A stretch of DNA of 64,000 bases from Procambarus clarkii (Eukaryota > Arthropoda > Malacostraca > Decapoda > Cambaridae), in assembly GCF_040958095.1 (NCBI RefSeq), contig NC_091188.1, positions 11,626,002-11,690,001 of the forward strand, given 5' to 3'. The number at the start of each line of letters is the position of its first letter. Positions within the stretch are counted from its first letter, which is position 1. The position numbers and the translations under genes are program-made. The notes beneath the pieces were generated by a model. The model did no database searches. It was not told the DNA's origin and worked only from the letters and a program-made list of their open reading frames with translations. This document shows positions 35,690 through 55,749 of this stretch, one piece after another.

Positions 35690-36310
35690 ATGTTTATTTA
35701 GGTAAGGTACATACATAAAAGAGATTTTACAAAGAGTGATGGATTTATAGTTAGGGCTAGTACATACAATGCCTAAAGCCACTATTACGCAAAGCGTTTC
35801 GGGCATAAAAAACTTAAATGACTAAAGCTTAATACTAATTGAGCATAAAGAGTAAAATGAAAACATGGAATGAAAACATAGCTGAAAAAGCAGCACAAAT
35901 ACAATTCTGTCGACAAACAGCGCTCTTTAAAAAAAAAAAAACAGACATTGGATGACATTAGAGGGGTAAGGTAGGTTACAGGGAATTTATTAGGTATAGC
36001 TTCGTTTTTATCTTAAACTGGTTGAGAGAGGTACAGTCTTTAACATGGTTGGGAAGGTCATTCCACAATCTGGGTCCCTTGATTTGTAGAGCATTTTTAG
36101 TTTGATTAAGTCGTACTCTAGGAATATCAAAACTGTATTTATTTCTGGTGTGGTGCTCATGGGTTCTGTTACAACCTTCTATGAAGCTTTTGAGGTCAGG
36201 ATTGGCATTACAGTTTAGCGTTTTATATATGTATAATACACATGAGAGAATGTGCAGTGACTTAATGTCTAACATATTCAGAGATTTGAGTAGGGGTACC
36301 GAGTGATGTC
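35690..36310 (-). pseudogene. LINE relic: RT C-terminal fragment with shared 3' UTR
   Basis: On the minus strand a 99-codon frame (36275-35976) ends GPRLWNDLPNHVKD...KTKLYLINSL, a typical end of a jockey-superfamily-like RT protein. The 3' UTR follows, including the CGAAACGCTTTGCGTAATAG block and a TTTTGATTTTGAT tail at about 35690. The tail structure marks a retrotransposed copy, 5'-truncated. Confidence 0.75.
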
Positions 36311-36594
36311 TGGGGCCAGAGTTGGATATTGTCCTAATAGCAGCTTTGTGTTGAATAATTATTTATATAGTGTACTAATATATTGAGTTTATAGATGATA
36401 CTACGGTCAGACAGACGGTAATACTAAATATTATTAACAAATTCAGTGGTGTATGTGCTGCTCACAATACATATGTAGCAAGAACGGGGTGAGAATAGAT
36501 TGAGCTACCTCATCCCTTTGTGTGTATTACATAAGAACATAAGAACAAAGGTAACTGCAGAAGGCCTATTGGCCCATACGAGGCAGCTCCTATT

Positions 36595-39564
36595 CTATAA
36601 CCACCCAATCCCACTCATATACTTGTCCAACCCGTGCTTGAAACAATCGAGGGACCCCACCTCCACAATGTTACGCGGCAATTGGTTCCACAAATCAACA
36701 ACCCTGTTACTGAACCAGTATTTACCCAAGTCTTTCCTAAATCTAAACTTATCCAATTTATACCCATTGTTTCGTGTTCTGTCCTGTGTTGATACTTTTA
36801 ATACCCTACTAATATCCCCCCGGTTATGTCCATTCATCCACTTGTAAACCTCTATCATGTCACCCCTAACTCTTCGCCTTTCCAGTGAATGCAACTTAAG
36901 CTTTGTTAATCTTTCTTCATATGAAAGATTTCTAATTTGGGGAATTAACTTAGTCATCCTACGCTGGACACGTTCAAGTGAATTTATATCCATTCTATAA
37001 TATGGCGACCAAAACTGAACTGCATAATCTAAATGGGGCCTAACTAGAGCAAGGTATAGCTTGAGAACCACACCAGGTGTCTTGTTACTAACGCTGCGAT
37101 TAATAAATCCAAGTGTCCGATTTGCCTTATTACGAACATTTATGCATTGATCCTTTTGTTTTAAATTCTTACTAATCATAACTCCCAGATCCCTTTCGCA
37201 ATCCGACTTCGCAATCACAACACCATCTAGCTCGTATCTTGTAACTCTATCATCATTACCTAACCTCAGAACTTTACATTTATCAGCATTAAACTGCATC
37301 TGCCAATCCTTTGACCATTTCAAAACCCTATCTAGATCAACTTGAAGTGATAGTGAGTCCTCCTCCGAATTAATTTCCCTACCGATTTTCGTATCATCGG
37401 CAAATTTGCAAATGTTGCTACTCAAACCTGAATCTAAATCATTTATATAAATTATAAACAACAGAGGTCCCAGGACAGAGCCTTGAGGCACTCCACTTAC
37501 AACATTTTCCCACTCTGACTTGATTCCATTTATACTAACTCTCTGTTTCCTTTGGTATAGCCATGCCCTAATCCAGCTTAATATAGCACCCCCAATACCA
37601 TGAGACTCTATCTTTTTAATCAGTCTTTCATGTGGCACTGTATCAAAAGCTTTGCTAAAGTCAAGGTATACAACATCGCAATCCTTACCACTATCAACTG
37701 CCTCAACAATGCTAGAATAAAAAGATAACAAATTTGTTAAACATGAACGGCCATTTATAAAACCATGTTGCGACTCAATTATTAATTTATGTTTTTCAAG
37801 ATGAAGACGAATTTTATTTGCTATTATAGATTCGAGTAACTTTCCCACAATAGACGTTAGGCTAATTGGTCGATAGTTAGACGCAAGTGATCTATCTCCT
37901 TTCTTAAAAACTGGTATCACATTAGCAACTTTCCAAAACTCTGGCACTCTGCCTGACTCTATTGATTTATTAAATATGATTGACAGTGGGTCACAAAGCT
38001 CCTCTTTGCATTCTTTAAGCACCCTGGCAAACACTTCATCCGGCCCTGGGGATTTGTTTGGTTTGAGTTTTACTATTTGTTTAAGAACATCCTCCTTGGT
38101 AACTGCTAAACTCGTCAACCTGTCCTCGTCCCCACCCACATAGACTTGTTCGGCTGAAGGCATATTGTTAAGTTCCTCTTTAGTAAATACAGATACAAAA
38201 TATTTATTAAAAATACTACTCATCTCTTCATCACTATCTGTTATTTGACCTGTCTCAGTTTTTAATGGACCTATCCTTTCCCTAGTCTTGGTACGATATA
38301 ACTGAAAAAACCCTTTAGGATTTGTCTTTGCTTGCTCTGCTATGCGAACTTCATAGTTTCTTTTTGCTTTCCTTATCTCTTTTTTAACATTTCTAACCAG
38401 TTGTACGAATTCCTGTTCTAAAGTGACCTCCCCATTTTTAATCCTTTTGTACCAAGCTCTCTTTTTACCTATAAGGTTCTTCAAATTCTTTGTTATCCAC
38501 TTTGGGTCATTAGTATTCGATCTATTCAATTTGTATGGTATACTACGTTCCTGTGCTCTGTTTAGAATATTCTTAAATAAGTTATATATTGAATCCACAT
38601 CGAAATCCCCATTTAAGTCACCTATCGCTGGGTTCATGTCTCGCTCCAAGACCGGCCCACACCCCATACCCAAGAGTTTCCAATCAATTTGACCCAAAAA
38701 ATTTCTTAGGCTATTAAAATCAGCTTTTCGAAAATCTGGCACTTTAACAGAATTTTCTCCTACTGGTCTATTCCATTCTATGCTAAATCTGATTTCTTTG
38801 TGATCACTGCTCCCTAGCTCACTCCCTATTTCGATGTCATTAATTTGCGTTTCCCTGTTAGTTAACACTAAATCTAAAATATTATTTTCCCGTGTTGGAT
38901 CCTTAATGTGTTGCGTAAGAAAGCAATCGTCAATTAATTCTAGAAAATCTTCTGCTTCACTATTCCCTGTTTTGTTCAACCAGTTTATTCCGCTAAAATT
39001 AAAGTCACCCATGACATAAATACTGTTAGATCTAGATGCTCTAGATATTTCATCCCATAGATGCTTTGCTTCCATTCTGTCTAAATTTGGTGGCCTATAT
39101 ATTACTCCTATTATAATATTATTAGCTTTTTCGTTTAATTCTATCCAAATAGTTTCTGTGTGTGGCTCTGTTTTGATTCCCTCTTTGAGACTACATTTCA
39201 AATTGTCCCTAACATATATGGCTACTCCACCTCCTCGTCTAATATATCTATTTGTGTGAAATAGTTTAAATCCATATATTTGATATTCAGCTAATAGTTC
39301 TCTATTTTCTACATTCATCCACGTTTCGGTAAGTGCAATAATATCTATTTTTTCTGTGCAGACAAGAGCATTTAATTCGTTAATTTTATTTCTTAGACTT
39401 CTACTGTTAGTGTAATATACCCTAAGTGAATTGTTATTTTGCGGACCTTCTCTTTCCCTGATCGTTTTGCCAATTCCTTTCTCCCACAAACACATACTTT
39501 TATTACCTCCTTCCTCCAAATCAATTCCCATACCTCTATCTACTAACAGTTTAAACCCAAACAA
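36595..39564 (-). CDS. LINE ORF2: endonuclease plus reverse transcriptase, copy 2
   Basis: The protein is 989 aa and uninterrupted, with the same domain order as copy 1. All endonuclease signatures are present (N53, E80, D188/N190, D255/H256). RT motif A is the canonical YLDFSKAFD, motif B is VPQGSVLGP and motif C is FADD. Because ORF1 is also complete, this is the best candidate for an autonomous source copy in the window. Confidence 0.95.
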   Translation of the reverse strand: MFGFKLLVDRGMGIDLEEGGNKSMCLWEKGIGKTIREREGPQNNNSLRVYYTNSRSLRNKINELNALVCTEKIDIIALTETWMNVENRELLAEYQIYGFKLFHTNRYIRRGGGVAIYVRDNLKCSLKEGIKTEPHTETIWIELNEKANNIIIGVIYRPPNLDRMEAKHLWDEISRASRSNSIYVMGDFNFSGINWLNKTGNSEAEDFLELIDDCFLTQHIKDPTRENNILDLVLTNRETQINDIEIGSELGSSDHKEIRFSIEWNRPVGENSVKVPDFRKADFNSLRNFLGQIDWKLLGMGCGPVLERDMNPAIGDLNGDFDVDSIYNLFKNILNRAQERSIPYKLNRSNTNDPKWITKNLKNLIGKKRAWYKRIKNGEVTLEQEFVQLVRNVKKEIRKAKRNYEVRIAEQAKTNPKGFFQLYRTKTRERIGPLKTETGQITDSDEEMSSIFNKYFVSVFTKEELNNMPSAEQVYVGGDEDRLTSLAVTKEDVLKQIVKLKPNKSPGPDEVFARVLKECKEELCDPLSIIFNKSIESGRVPEFWKVANVIPVFKKGDRSLASNYRPISLTSIVGKLLESIIANKIRLHLEKHKLIIESQHGFINGRSCLTNLLSFYSSIVEAVDSGKDCDVVYLDFSKAFDTVPHERLIKKIESHGIGGAILSWIRAWLYQRKQRVSINGIKSEWENVVSGVPQGSVLGPLLFIIYINDLDSGLSSNICKFADDTKIGREINSEEDSLSLQVDLDRVLKWSKDWQMQFNADKCKVLRLGNDDRVTRYELDGVVIAKSDCERDLGVMISKNLKQKDQCINVRNKANRTLGFINRSVSNKTPGVVLKLYLALVRPHLDYAVQFWSPYYRMDINSLERVQRRMTKLIPQIRNLSYEERLTKLKLHSLERRRVRGDMIEVYKWMNGHNRGDISRVLKVSTQDRTRNNGYKLDKFRFRKDLGKYWFSNRVVDLWNQLPRNIVEVGSLDCFKHGLDKYMSGIGWL

Positions 39565-40418
39565 ACACCTCTAACCACTTCTTCTAACGAGTTCGCAACA
39601 GCAACAACCCCAGCTCTCGATAGATGCACCCCATCACGAGCATACATTTCATTTCTTCCATAGAAGTGTTCCCAGTTGTCTATGAAAGATATTGCATTTG
39701 ATTTGCAATATCTTTCCAGCCGGCAATTGACACCAAGTGCCCTCGATATCCATTCATTTCCCACTCCCTTTCTTGGAAGAATGCCACATATGATCGGGAT
39801 TCCTCCCTTGCTCCTAACTAACTCTATGGCTGTTTTATACCTCTGCATCAGTTCCTCACTCCTAACTCGACCAACATCATTTCCTCCCACGCTAATGCAA
39901 ATAATGGGATTGTTCCCATTACCAGCCATAATATCATTCATGTTGTTTATAATATCACCAATGCCAGCTCCGGGATAGCAAACCCTTAACCTGTTCCCCC
40001 TATCTCTAGCACAAAACGTTCTATCCAAATACCTTATCTGGGAATCTCCCACAACTAATGTTTGCTTAGGTACTTCCTTTACTTTCTGAGGGGCCTGCGC
40101 TTCCTTTCTCTTCGTTGCTTTCCCTTTTGCGCGATCCGCAGTCTCACCACAGCACTCGTCCTCCAAAACGTCAAATGAATTAGAAGTTGCTATGGCGTTT
40201 GAAGGCGGCTTTATCAAAGTCTTCTTAAGGCCCCTGTCTTTCGCAACTCTCCAAGACGAGGTCCCTTTACTGCTGGTCTCCTCCTTCGTTACTTCTCGTT
40301 GTTTTTTAAGCTGACGCACCTCCTCCCGCAGAGAGTCCAACTCTGTCCTCAGGGCTCCCACTAGAGTCACCAGGTCCTTAACTACAACTTCCATATTGCT
40401 ATGATAATATAACAACAC
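39543..40418 (-). CDS. LINE ORF1: coiled coil plus SGNH esterase-like protein, copy 2
   Basis: The ORF is 291 aa as opened; the more likely start is Met9 (MEVVVKDLV, complement of about 40394), giving 283 aa. Residues 10-40 form a short heptad-like coiled coil (LVGALRTELDSLREEVRQL). A basic/Ser-rich linker follows, then an esterase-like domain from about residue 120 with VVGDSQIRYL (block I, Ser126), SVGGNDV (Asn180) and RDGVHLS (Asp262, His265). Such ORF1 proteins with an esterase fold are known from the CR1 clade and are thought to act in RNP formation or membrane association. No Zn knuckle is visible. The stop overlaps the ORF2 start by 22 nt, suggesting coupled or reinitiated translation. 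Confidence 0.9.
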   Translation of the reverse strand: MLLYYHSNMEVVVKDLVTLVGALRTELDSLREEVRQLKKQREVTKEETSSKGTSSWRVAKDRGLKKTLIKPPSNAIATSNSFDVLEDECCGETADRAKGKATKRKEAQAPQKVKEVPKQTLVVGDSQIRYLDRTFCARDRGNRLRVCYPGAGIGDIINNMNDIMAGNGNNPIICISVGGNDVGRVRSEELMQRYKTAIELVRSKGGIPIICGILPRKGVGNEWISRALGVNCRLERYCKSNAISFIDNWEHFYGRNEMYARDGVHLSRAGVVAVANSLEEVVRGVCLGLNC

Positions 40419-40554
40419 TCAGGAGCTCCGGTTAACACAACCTCTCACTGTGACTTCACCTATTTTACCTCAATAAACTTATTTCAATTTCAATTTATGT
40501 AGCGAGTACAAACAATATACTGGTTTTATAAACAATATATACTTCTCATTAAGC

Positions 40555-40730
40555 TTAATGAGCTTAATTGATCAACCAGGCTGTGACTCATACGTCAGGC
40601 TGCGAGCAGCCACGTCCAACAGCCTGGTTGATCAGTCCGGCAACCAGGAGGCCTGGTCGACGACCGGGCCGCGGGGACGCTAAGCCCCGGAAGCACCTCA
40701 AGGTAACCTCAAGGTAACCTCAAGGTAATG
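40555..40730 (+). repeat. Dispersed repeat with GAGGCCTGGTCGACGACCGG block
   Basis: TTGATCAACCAGGCTGTGAC, GCCTGGTTGATCAGTCCGGC, AGGCCTGGTCGACGACCGGG and GGACGCTAAGCCCCGGAA are followed by three AACCTCAAGGT repeats. Shorter copies are at 16345-16440 (minus) and 28965-29010 (plus, in PSMD1 intron 3). The family is widespread in decapod DNA as far as remembered. Confidence 0.65.
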
Positions 40731-41139
40731 GCGTAACTAATTAGCACTAATCGCAGAAGCTATACTCTCTTCTCTAATTACAGGTAATAGTTCTTCCATC
40801 CTCCTATCCTAGTGGAGGAAGCTGAGGTGTAGTCACGGAATATAAGCAAGCATAAAGTGAATACAGGGTTGACAGATTGGGCTACAAGTAGCGAATTGGG
40901 CTACTTTTGAGAGCCCCGCGCTCCCAAATTTTTAATTTCGCTACTTGCTACTTTTTGGGCTAATTTAAAAGCAAGTTGGGCTAATTTGGGCTATTAATGT
41001 TAAGCAACTCAATGATGATTATTTATGGTCAGATGCAACACAAAGAAGCACCCCGTGATAGCAGCCATAGACTGACAATTTAAATGCGAGCACAGCACGC
41101 AGTATATCCTTTTACGACCGAAGATCACATTCCACACAG

Positions 41140-41250
41140 CCCCGCTCCTGTGCCAGGTAAGTCCCCTACGGGCTCACCATAGCCCGTGTGCTACCTGCCC
41201 CGCTCCTGTGCCAGGTAAGTTACGGGCTCACCATAGCCCGTTCCTGATAC
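41140..41250 (+). repeat. Same hairpin-module family between PSMD1 and the CHIC2-like gene
   Basis: Two units of CCGCTCCTGTGCCAGGTAAG with CGGGCTCACCATAGCCCGT are present, matching 15120-15230. A single-unit relic is at about 12170-12222. Confidence 0.65.
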
Positions 41251-41418
41251 AACAGATGACTAAGCTCTGGTATGATTTTTGTCGTAAGACATAGCTCCAT
41301 AGCTCTGGTAAGACATGGCTCCAGAGCAGCTATATCTTTCTGAAGATGAGCTCTCCATGCCTGGATGTAATAATTCATGTGGGGGCGCACCATCTACAGT
41401 CTAAGTAGACCTAGGCGT

Positions 41419-41535
41419 GCGGTTACACAACTGGTCGGGCTCCGGTTAAATAACTGGTCGGGCTCCGGTTAAATAACTGGTCGGGCTCCGGTTAAATAAC
41501 TGGTCGGGCTCCGGTTACACAACCTGTCGGGTTAC
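41419..41535. repeat. 23-bp tandem repeat, about 5 units
   Basis: The unit is AACTGGTCGGGCTCCGGTTA plus AAT, with CAC replacing AAT at the ends. Diverged units reappear at 41876-41945. Confidence 0.88.
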
Positions 41536-42905
41536 GATTACATTACTCCAGGGGTGTGACTTGTTGGGTTTTGGGTTGTGCATGGTCGTTCTCTGGTTCG
41601 TGCATGGTTGTGCTCCAATGGTTGTTTGTGTACTAGTGCTCCAGGTTTGTTTGCTAAGGCTCTGTTTATATGTTTGCTAGAAATCCGGGTTTCTTTTTTT
41701 TGTATATAGTTCAATTGTTTGCTATGGCTCAAGAGTTGGTGTCTAGGGCAAGTGGAGGGTTTTAGGTAGGGCTAAGGAGATTTTTGTTTGGTCGAGCTAG
41801 GAATGGAGTTTGGTTGTGCTTTGGGACTGTTTAGCTTTGTGGGAGTTGGATGAGATGTATACTTGCTAGGCTTATGGTTATACAACTGGTCAGGGTCCGT
41901 TTACACAACTGGTCGGTCTCCGGTTACACAACTGGTTGGGCTCCGGGGTTGTCATTTGGGCTTCAGGTTGTGCATTACCCTAGCTCTTTGTGTAGTGAAA
42001 TTTTAAAATAAAGTTAGATATATATTCACACGTACTAAAAGAATAAGGGTGGTAGGAGAAGAAAATATCAAAGTGTTCAGTGAGGATCCACATGATCTTC
42101 TCTGGGTACTCTTTATTTTCTTCTCTGAGGCTATGGGTCCCTACACTTGCACCGGAGGTGGTACCCCTTTTAGGTTAAAAAAATTATATAAATATAATGT
42201 GTAAATATATTATATATGTGTGTGTGTGCAGAAATAATATTAATAAATCAATTAACATCGTGTAGTGTACTCTATATATCAAAATATATTACTTTGAAAC
42301 CCGTATTAGTCACTAAACAAAAAATTGGGCTACTCTTATTACAAATTCGCTACTTTTAGACCGTCAGCTCGCTACTTCCAGCAATTTGGACCTGGCAACC
42401 CTGAGGGGTATGAGGTACTTTGTGTCCCTCATGTTACTCTGCTCTGTTACTACTTCATACACACACGAATATTTGAAGATATTCTTGTGCTGTACCCAGA
42501 CTTTGCTAGTGCAGGTTAATAGATCATCCTTACACTTCATGGTCTCTCCTGATTCCATGTATGACTAACCATCCTGTGAGATGTAGATATTATATAAACT
42601 TATAGCTAGTTTTTGATCTACACTCTGTAATCCTTCGTATAGAATACGGTAGCAGCACATTACTGTGTATACTTAAGCTTGTTAATAATTTTTTTTTTAT
42701 TCTAAACTTATTAAATTTGTGTCCACTGTTTCGTGTTTATATATTTAGCACACTATTGGTGGATAAAGTCTTCAGCCGAGGAGGAACACCGGGGGAACGA
42801 ATAATAGAGAGATAAGTGAACGTTGACCAGTGCGATAACATTGAACTGTGTAAAACCTAACTATTAACATGTGGCTGGGTATAGCCTTGGTAAACAGAGC
42901 GGGCC

Positions 42906-42979
42906 TGACGTCACGGTCACATCGCCCCGTGATTGGTCACAAGGGTCAATTGCGTCACTTGTTTTCATGTTGTGATTGG
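42906..42979 (+). promoter_or_regulatory. Probable core/proximal promoter of the CHIC2-like gene
   Basis: A perfect CRE palindrome TGACGTCA is at 42906-42913, a CRE-like TTGCGTCA at 42950-42957, and inverted CCAAT boxes (ATTGG) at 42932-42936 and 42975-42979. These lie 240-320 bp before the CHIC ATG. CRE plus CCAAT clusters are typical of TATA-less housekeeping promoters. Transcription start is not known. Confidence 0.6.
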
Positions 42980-43221
42980 TGGTTGGCAGCGATGTCTGGT
43001 CCTCCAGCACACCACCGGGTTATTACTTAACCCACCAAGTCATTATGTCTCCAGTCCGCTGTTGTCACCCGTAGAGACAGCCGCTTATCTTTATAATTTA
43101 TTCGAAATGCTATAATTATTATTATTTGCCAATTTTTAAAAGTTTTTGACGCGTTATGGTGATGAGATTGTGAAATAGTTTATACTCGGCGACCTCTGCG
43201 TGTGTTAGTGTAAACAGAAAG

Positions 43222-51714
<8,493 letters not shown>

Positions 51715-53139
51715 CGGAGTAGGTTGGCCTCGTCCCCAGAGCTTTTCAGAAAAGTCAAGGGGAGGCTGACTCTAGTGATGACTTGTCATATGCCATCAGA
51801 TTTGACAGAGTGGCATGGGTCACAAATGTTATCCTTGACATTTACTTTACTCATCAGTTATTGGTGAAGCACTTTCTCCATGCTTTGGCATTTGTCTAAT
51901 TTCACATACTTCACTTGTTTCTTATCGAGTCATAAAAGTATAAGTTTTAATGTATATACAGGTACAATATTATTGCAAATACAGTACTCTGTAATGTACA
52001 TAATATGCCCCTTTGTATATAGAAGGCTTTGGAGGCACACTTTCTCAAGTATTTTTTGATGAAAGTTGAATATTTGGGCTATCATTCTGTAAATTTTGCC
52101 ATATTCATATTTTAAGTACAATACTCTGGTACATTTCTACCTTATGGCAATAAGTGACCAGAGAGAAATGATGGTTCACACAACACAAGTTACTGTAGGA
52201 TGTAGCCTTATATGTTAAGTCATTGTAAGGTGCTCTCATTATAACATGTATGGTTGCAATTTACACTTAATTTTCCATTTGTATTACCACAGAAGTATAT
52301 CTGTAACACGGGTGGACCTTTGGTCAGTTGCTGTATAGGCTTCATCATTTTTATTCAAAGTGAGAAACAGTAATGACATTTAAACTGACAGTAACCATGG
52401 AACAATCCATTAATATATGATGTGCAATGATTCCAAGTTCTACTTTTTAAATGTACAGAGAAATGCACTCTTCGTTGACAGACATGCCAGAAATAATCTA
52501 TAGTCAGGACTTGCTGTGTGTTCAGCAGGGTGGCGTGGTTAGTACCTTCTCGATACAAACTAAACAGCCCTGCGAGTACCTTTGAAACACTTCATTCACC
52601 CATATGTTCTTTATTCTAATTTCTGTTTACTAGTCCTTCTCAATATGAATTAGATTAACTTTACTTGGATATACCATACTGTACAAATTTAATAATTCCC
52701 TTTATGGTCTGTACTTTAGTTTCAGCTCCCTTCTTAATACAGTATCATTTGTTTCTTGGCTTCCTAATAACGTTGTCTATCAAAATGTCCCCACTTGAAA
52801 AAAAAAAAGCCTTAGCTTGTGCATACGATATAGATGCAGTGTTCGAGTGTTAGACTCGTGTTTCATTTGGAAATTAGTGTTGATGTGGATATCTTGGTTA
52901 ACTAGCTAGTGGCTTAGCTCTTCATTACTCTGGTACTATAATATACTTTAGTTTAAATCTGGGTATTTTTCTTGCAGAATTTTCTTCCCCCCCCAAATGT
53001 TTATTATTTAAGAATTTATTAAGTATGTAAGGTTCACTCAACAATATTTTTTACAAATATGATCCACTTTCTTTATATTGGTACAGTACAGTACGTACTC
53101 AGATTTTGGTTTGTCATCAATTAAAAAGTATTCTTTGTA
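51715..53139. other. Downstream of the CHIC2-like stop, probable 3' UTR plus intergenic DNA
   Basis: No further exon is supported. The first canonical AATAAA noticed is near 53443, so the 3' UTR may be long or use a variant signal. Confidence 0.4.
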
Positions 53140-53335
53140 TGTGCAGACGACGAGTCACAATAACGTGGCTGAAGATATGATGACCAAACCACACATCAGA
53201 AAATTAAGACAAGACAACGTTTCGGTCCGTCCTGGAGTATTATCAAGTTGTGTAATCGTCCAACCTGATAATGGTCCAGGACAGACCTAAATGTTGTCGT
53301 TTCTTCATTTTCTGATGTGTGGTCTAGTCTTCATC
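53140..53335. repeat. Hairpin repeat, diverged second copy
   Basis: It has the leader GACGAGTCACAATAACGTGG, arm 1 with CAACGTTTCGGTCCGTCCTG, a short loop, and a diverged complementary arm ending near 53335. It has the same layout as 11918-12058. Confidence 0.8.
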
Positions 53336-54058
53336 CTTTGTATGTCATTATTATACCAAAATTATCGCAACAAACTTTACTTTATTTCCATAAATTATAT
53401 ATTAATTCTATACTTTGATGTTTCCTACTATAATGTACAGTAAATAAAAGATCGGAGAAACTAAACATTCTTGCCTTACTACAGCCATAAACTACATGCT
53501 TGATAAATTTGCGAGTCTTCGGCAAAGACTCTTGTCCATGCAAGCTCTTTATGTACACATTAGCTTTCACTTCACATCTTGCATTCATAACGTGTTCCAG
53601 TCATTCACTGCGAGTTCTGTCATGCATTATACAGTACCTTATTTTATATAAATAAATATATTTACATTAAATTACATTTGGCAGTATACTGAGTTTGTTA
53701 GTAGATATACATATATCTTGAGGTTTACATGAAGATTTGCCAAACCAATTTGCAAGGCAAATGTACTGCAAAAATTTGAGTCAATAAGGTTTAAAAGTTT
53801 GTAGTTAATTTCCATGTTTTCCTTATCTGGGCTTCATATTAGTACATTTAAATGCAGTATTTTGTAAAAAAATTTAGAATGTCATTCTTAAGATTTCTGC
53901 TTACTTAATACTTAATAAATACTTAAGTGTATTTATTGCACTTTAGTATTAACAGAATATTGATGTCTATAGCAAAAATGGTTACAACAACAAGATTTCA
54001 TCTCTCATCTGAAGTGCAATTGAATCATGCCTTTTGCTTTTGTCTTGCTCATGTATAC

Positions 54059-54063
<5 letters not shown>

Positions 54064-54094
<31 letters not shown>
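54064..54094. repeat. (TG)n microsatellite
   Basis: A run of about 15 TG dinucleotides in non-coding sequence downstream of the CHIC2-like gene. Confidence 0.93.
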
Positions 54095-54096
<2 letters not shown>

Positions 54097-54099
54097 CCC

Positions 54100-55749
54100 T
54101 TCTTATGAAATATGCTTGGGTGCTGTGTTCACCAGGCATTGTATGCAAGGAATAATGTTTTGCACATGATTTATTGTAAATTGCTCATGTTGACTGATAA
54201 TGAAGTTCAGATTGAAATAGTTTTTTTTCATGCCATAAATTATTAAAGTTTCTTTGGAAACAGGAATTGCTTCATTTACAGAATAAAGGACATCTCACAT
54301 AAGTCATTCTTGGAAAATATCATATTTTTATTTTATTTTAATACATGCTTTGGCATGCCTGTGGGGTGGCAACTACGGAATTTACAATATTGATCTTGAA
54401 GTTACGGCTCCTTTTACGGATATGGAATATTAAGAGTGAAAAAATTAATGGTGATAGACTATTAACACAGTATCTATGATAACCTCACCCCCCATTTTTT
54501 GTTTAATTTCTGAATAGGTTTTAATACCTTAAGCAATTCTTAATATCTTTGCACATTCTGATTATATAATGCAAGCATATGTTGCTTGCTTCATAGATGT
54601 GTTTAGCCAATGTGCAGAAGTTTTAGGGCCTGTCTGTGACATCCTGCTTGGGATGCTAGAGAGTGCACATGATATTAGTATACACGAAAAGAATGAATAA
54701 TTATTGGTCAGTCAAGTTAGAAACTGTTGGGTTTGGTCAGTAACTGGATGCGTTAGGGTCCACTTGATAAGCCTAGTAGGATTCCTTAGCAAGACAATGA
54801 TAAACTAGTACAGTATACCAATAAATTATATGTGAAATGTAAGGCTATGACTTTCATTTTGTTGTTGAATAATAGATGGGGAAAAGTATTAAAATATAGT
54901 TTTTAAAATACTTGTAAATATAATTCATGAAACTGCAGTGTTAGGTTTGTGATAAAATATGGAGAAACAAGCTAATATTATAGTAATTAAATAAAAAGGA
55001 ATTGAACATAGTTGGTTATTAATAATCCTTATTTCAATATTTAAATATTTAATCAGATTTTGCAGTTCATATCATGCCTGTAAACTTTGGGACAGTTCCT
55101 GCTCTTATGTATTGTGCACTGTATACTGCAAGTAGGCAAAGCAAGATGGGTTGAGGCTCAAGTATAATGCATAAATAAAATTACAGTACAATGGATAGAA
55201 AAAGATTAAATTGGAATTTGTGTTGTTTCTTTTCAGTGATTATCAGTGATCATTCTGTCTAGTGTTTTAACATTTAAAAGAAAATTAAGATTGTAGTTGA
55301 TCATGTCATACACCAGTAGACACTGAGCAGCAAAATTCTTAGCAAATGTTCCATGTACGTTTTCAATAGTCTTATCGTCTGAAAGTGGTTTAAATGTAAA
55401 GACACGCTAAAGAAGGGAATCATTTAGTAAAGAAAACATTTTCTAAGCTAAATTTTGTTAACAAATTAGGGAATATTATGAAAAAGTATTAAGAGTACAA
55501 AGCACCCTCTTCCTGCATTCTCACATGCTTGCAAAGTCTATCTTTTGATAACTACTAATTTGCCTATAATTTTCATACATAATTTTTAATATAACCTGCA
55601 GTGTGATAGAATGGATGGATTAAAGATATCTAACTCTTAATGTACAAAAATATCCACTGTTGAGTATTCACGTTTTTGTCAAATATCCCAAAAAGGAGAT
55701 TTGAAGGCTCTAGGCTCCTACAGTACAGAGCCTAAACTAGCTGCAGTAT
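54100..55749. other. No gene seen
   Basis: AT-rich sequence without a supportable frame or recognised repeat. Confidence 0.5.

Larger units (their letters stand above)
36530..40460 (-). mobile_element. CR1-like non-LTR retrotransposon, copy 2, apparently full length
   Basis: Reading on the minus strand: a short 5' UTR (about 66 nt), ORF1, ORF2, a short 3' UTR, then TTCTTATG-type octamers at 36530-36550. Both ORFs are open. The flanks look like one older repeat split by the insertion: GTGTGTATTA on the left and TATTTTACCT on the right share TATT. It lies between PSMD1 and the CHIC2-like gene. Both frames intact and near identity with copy 1 suggest a young, possibly competent element. Confidence 0.92.
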
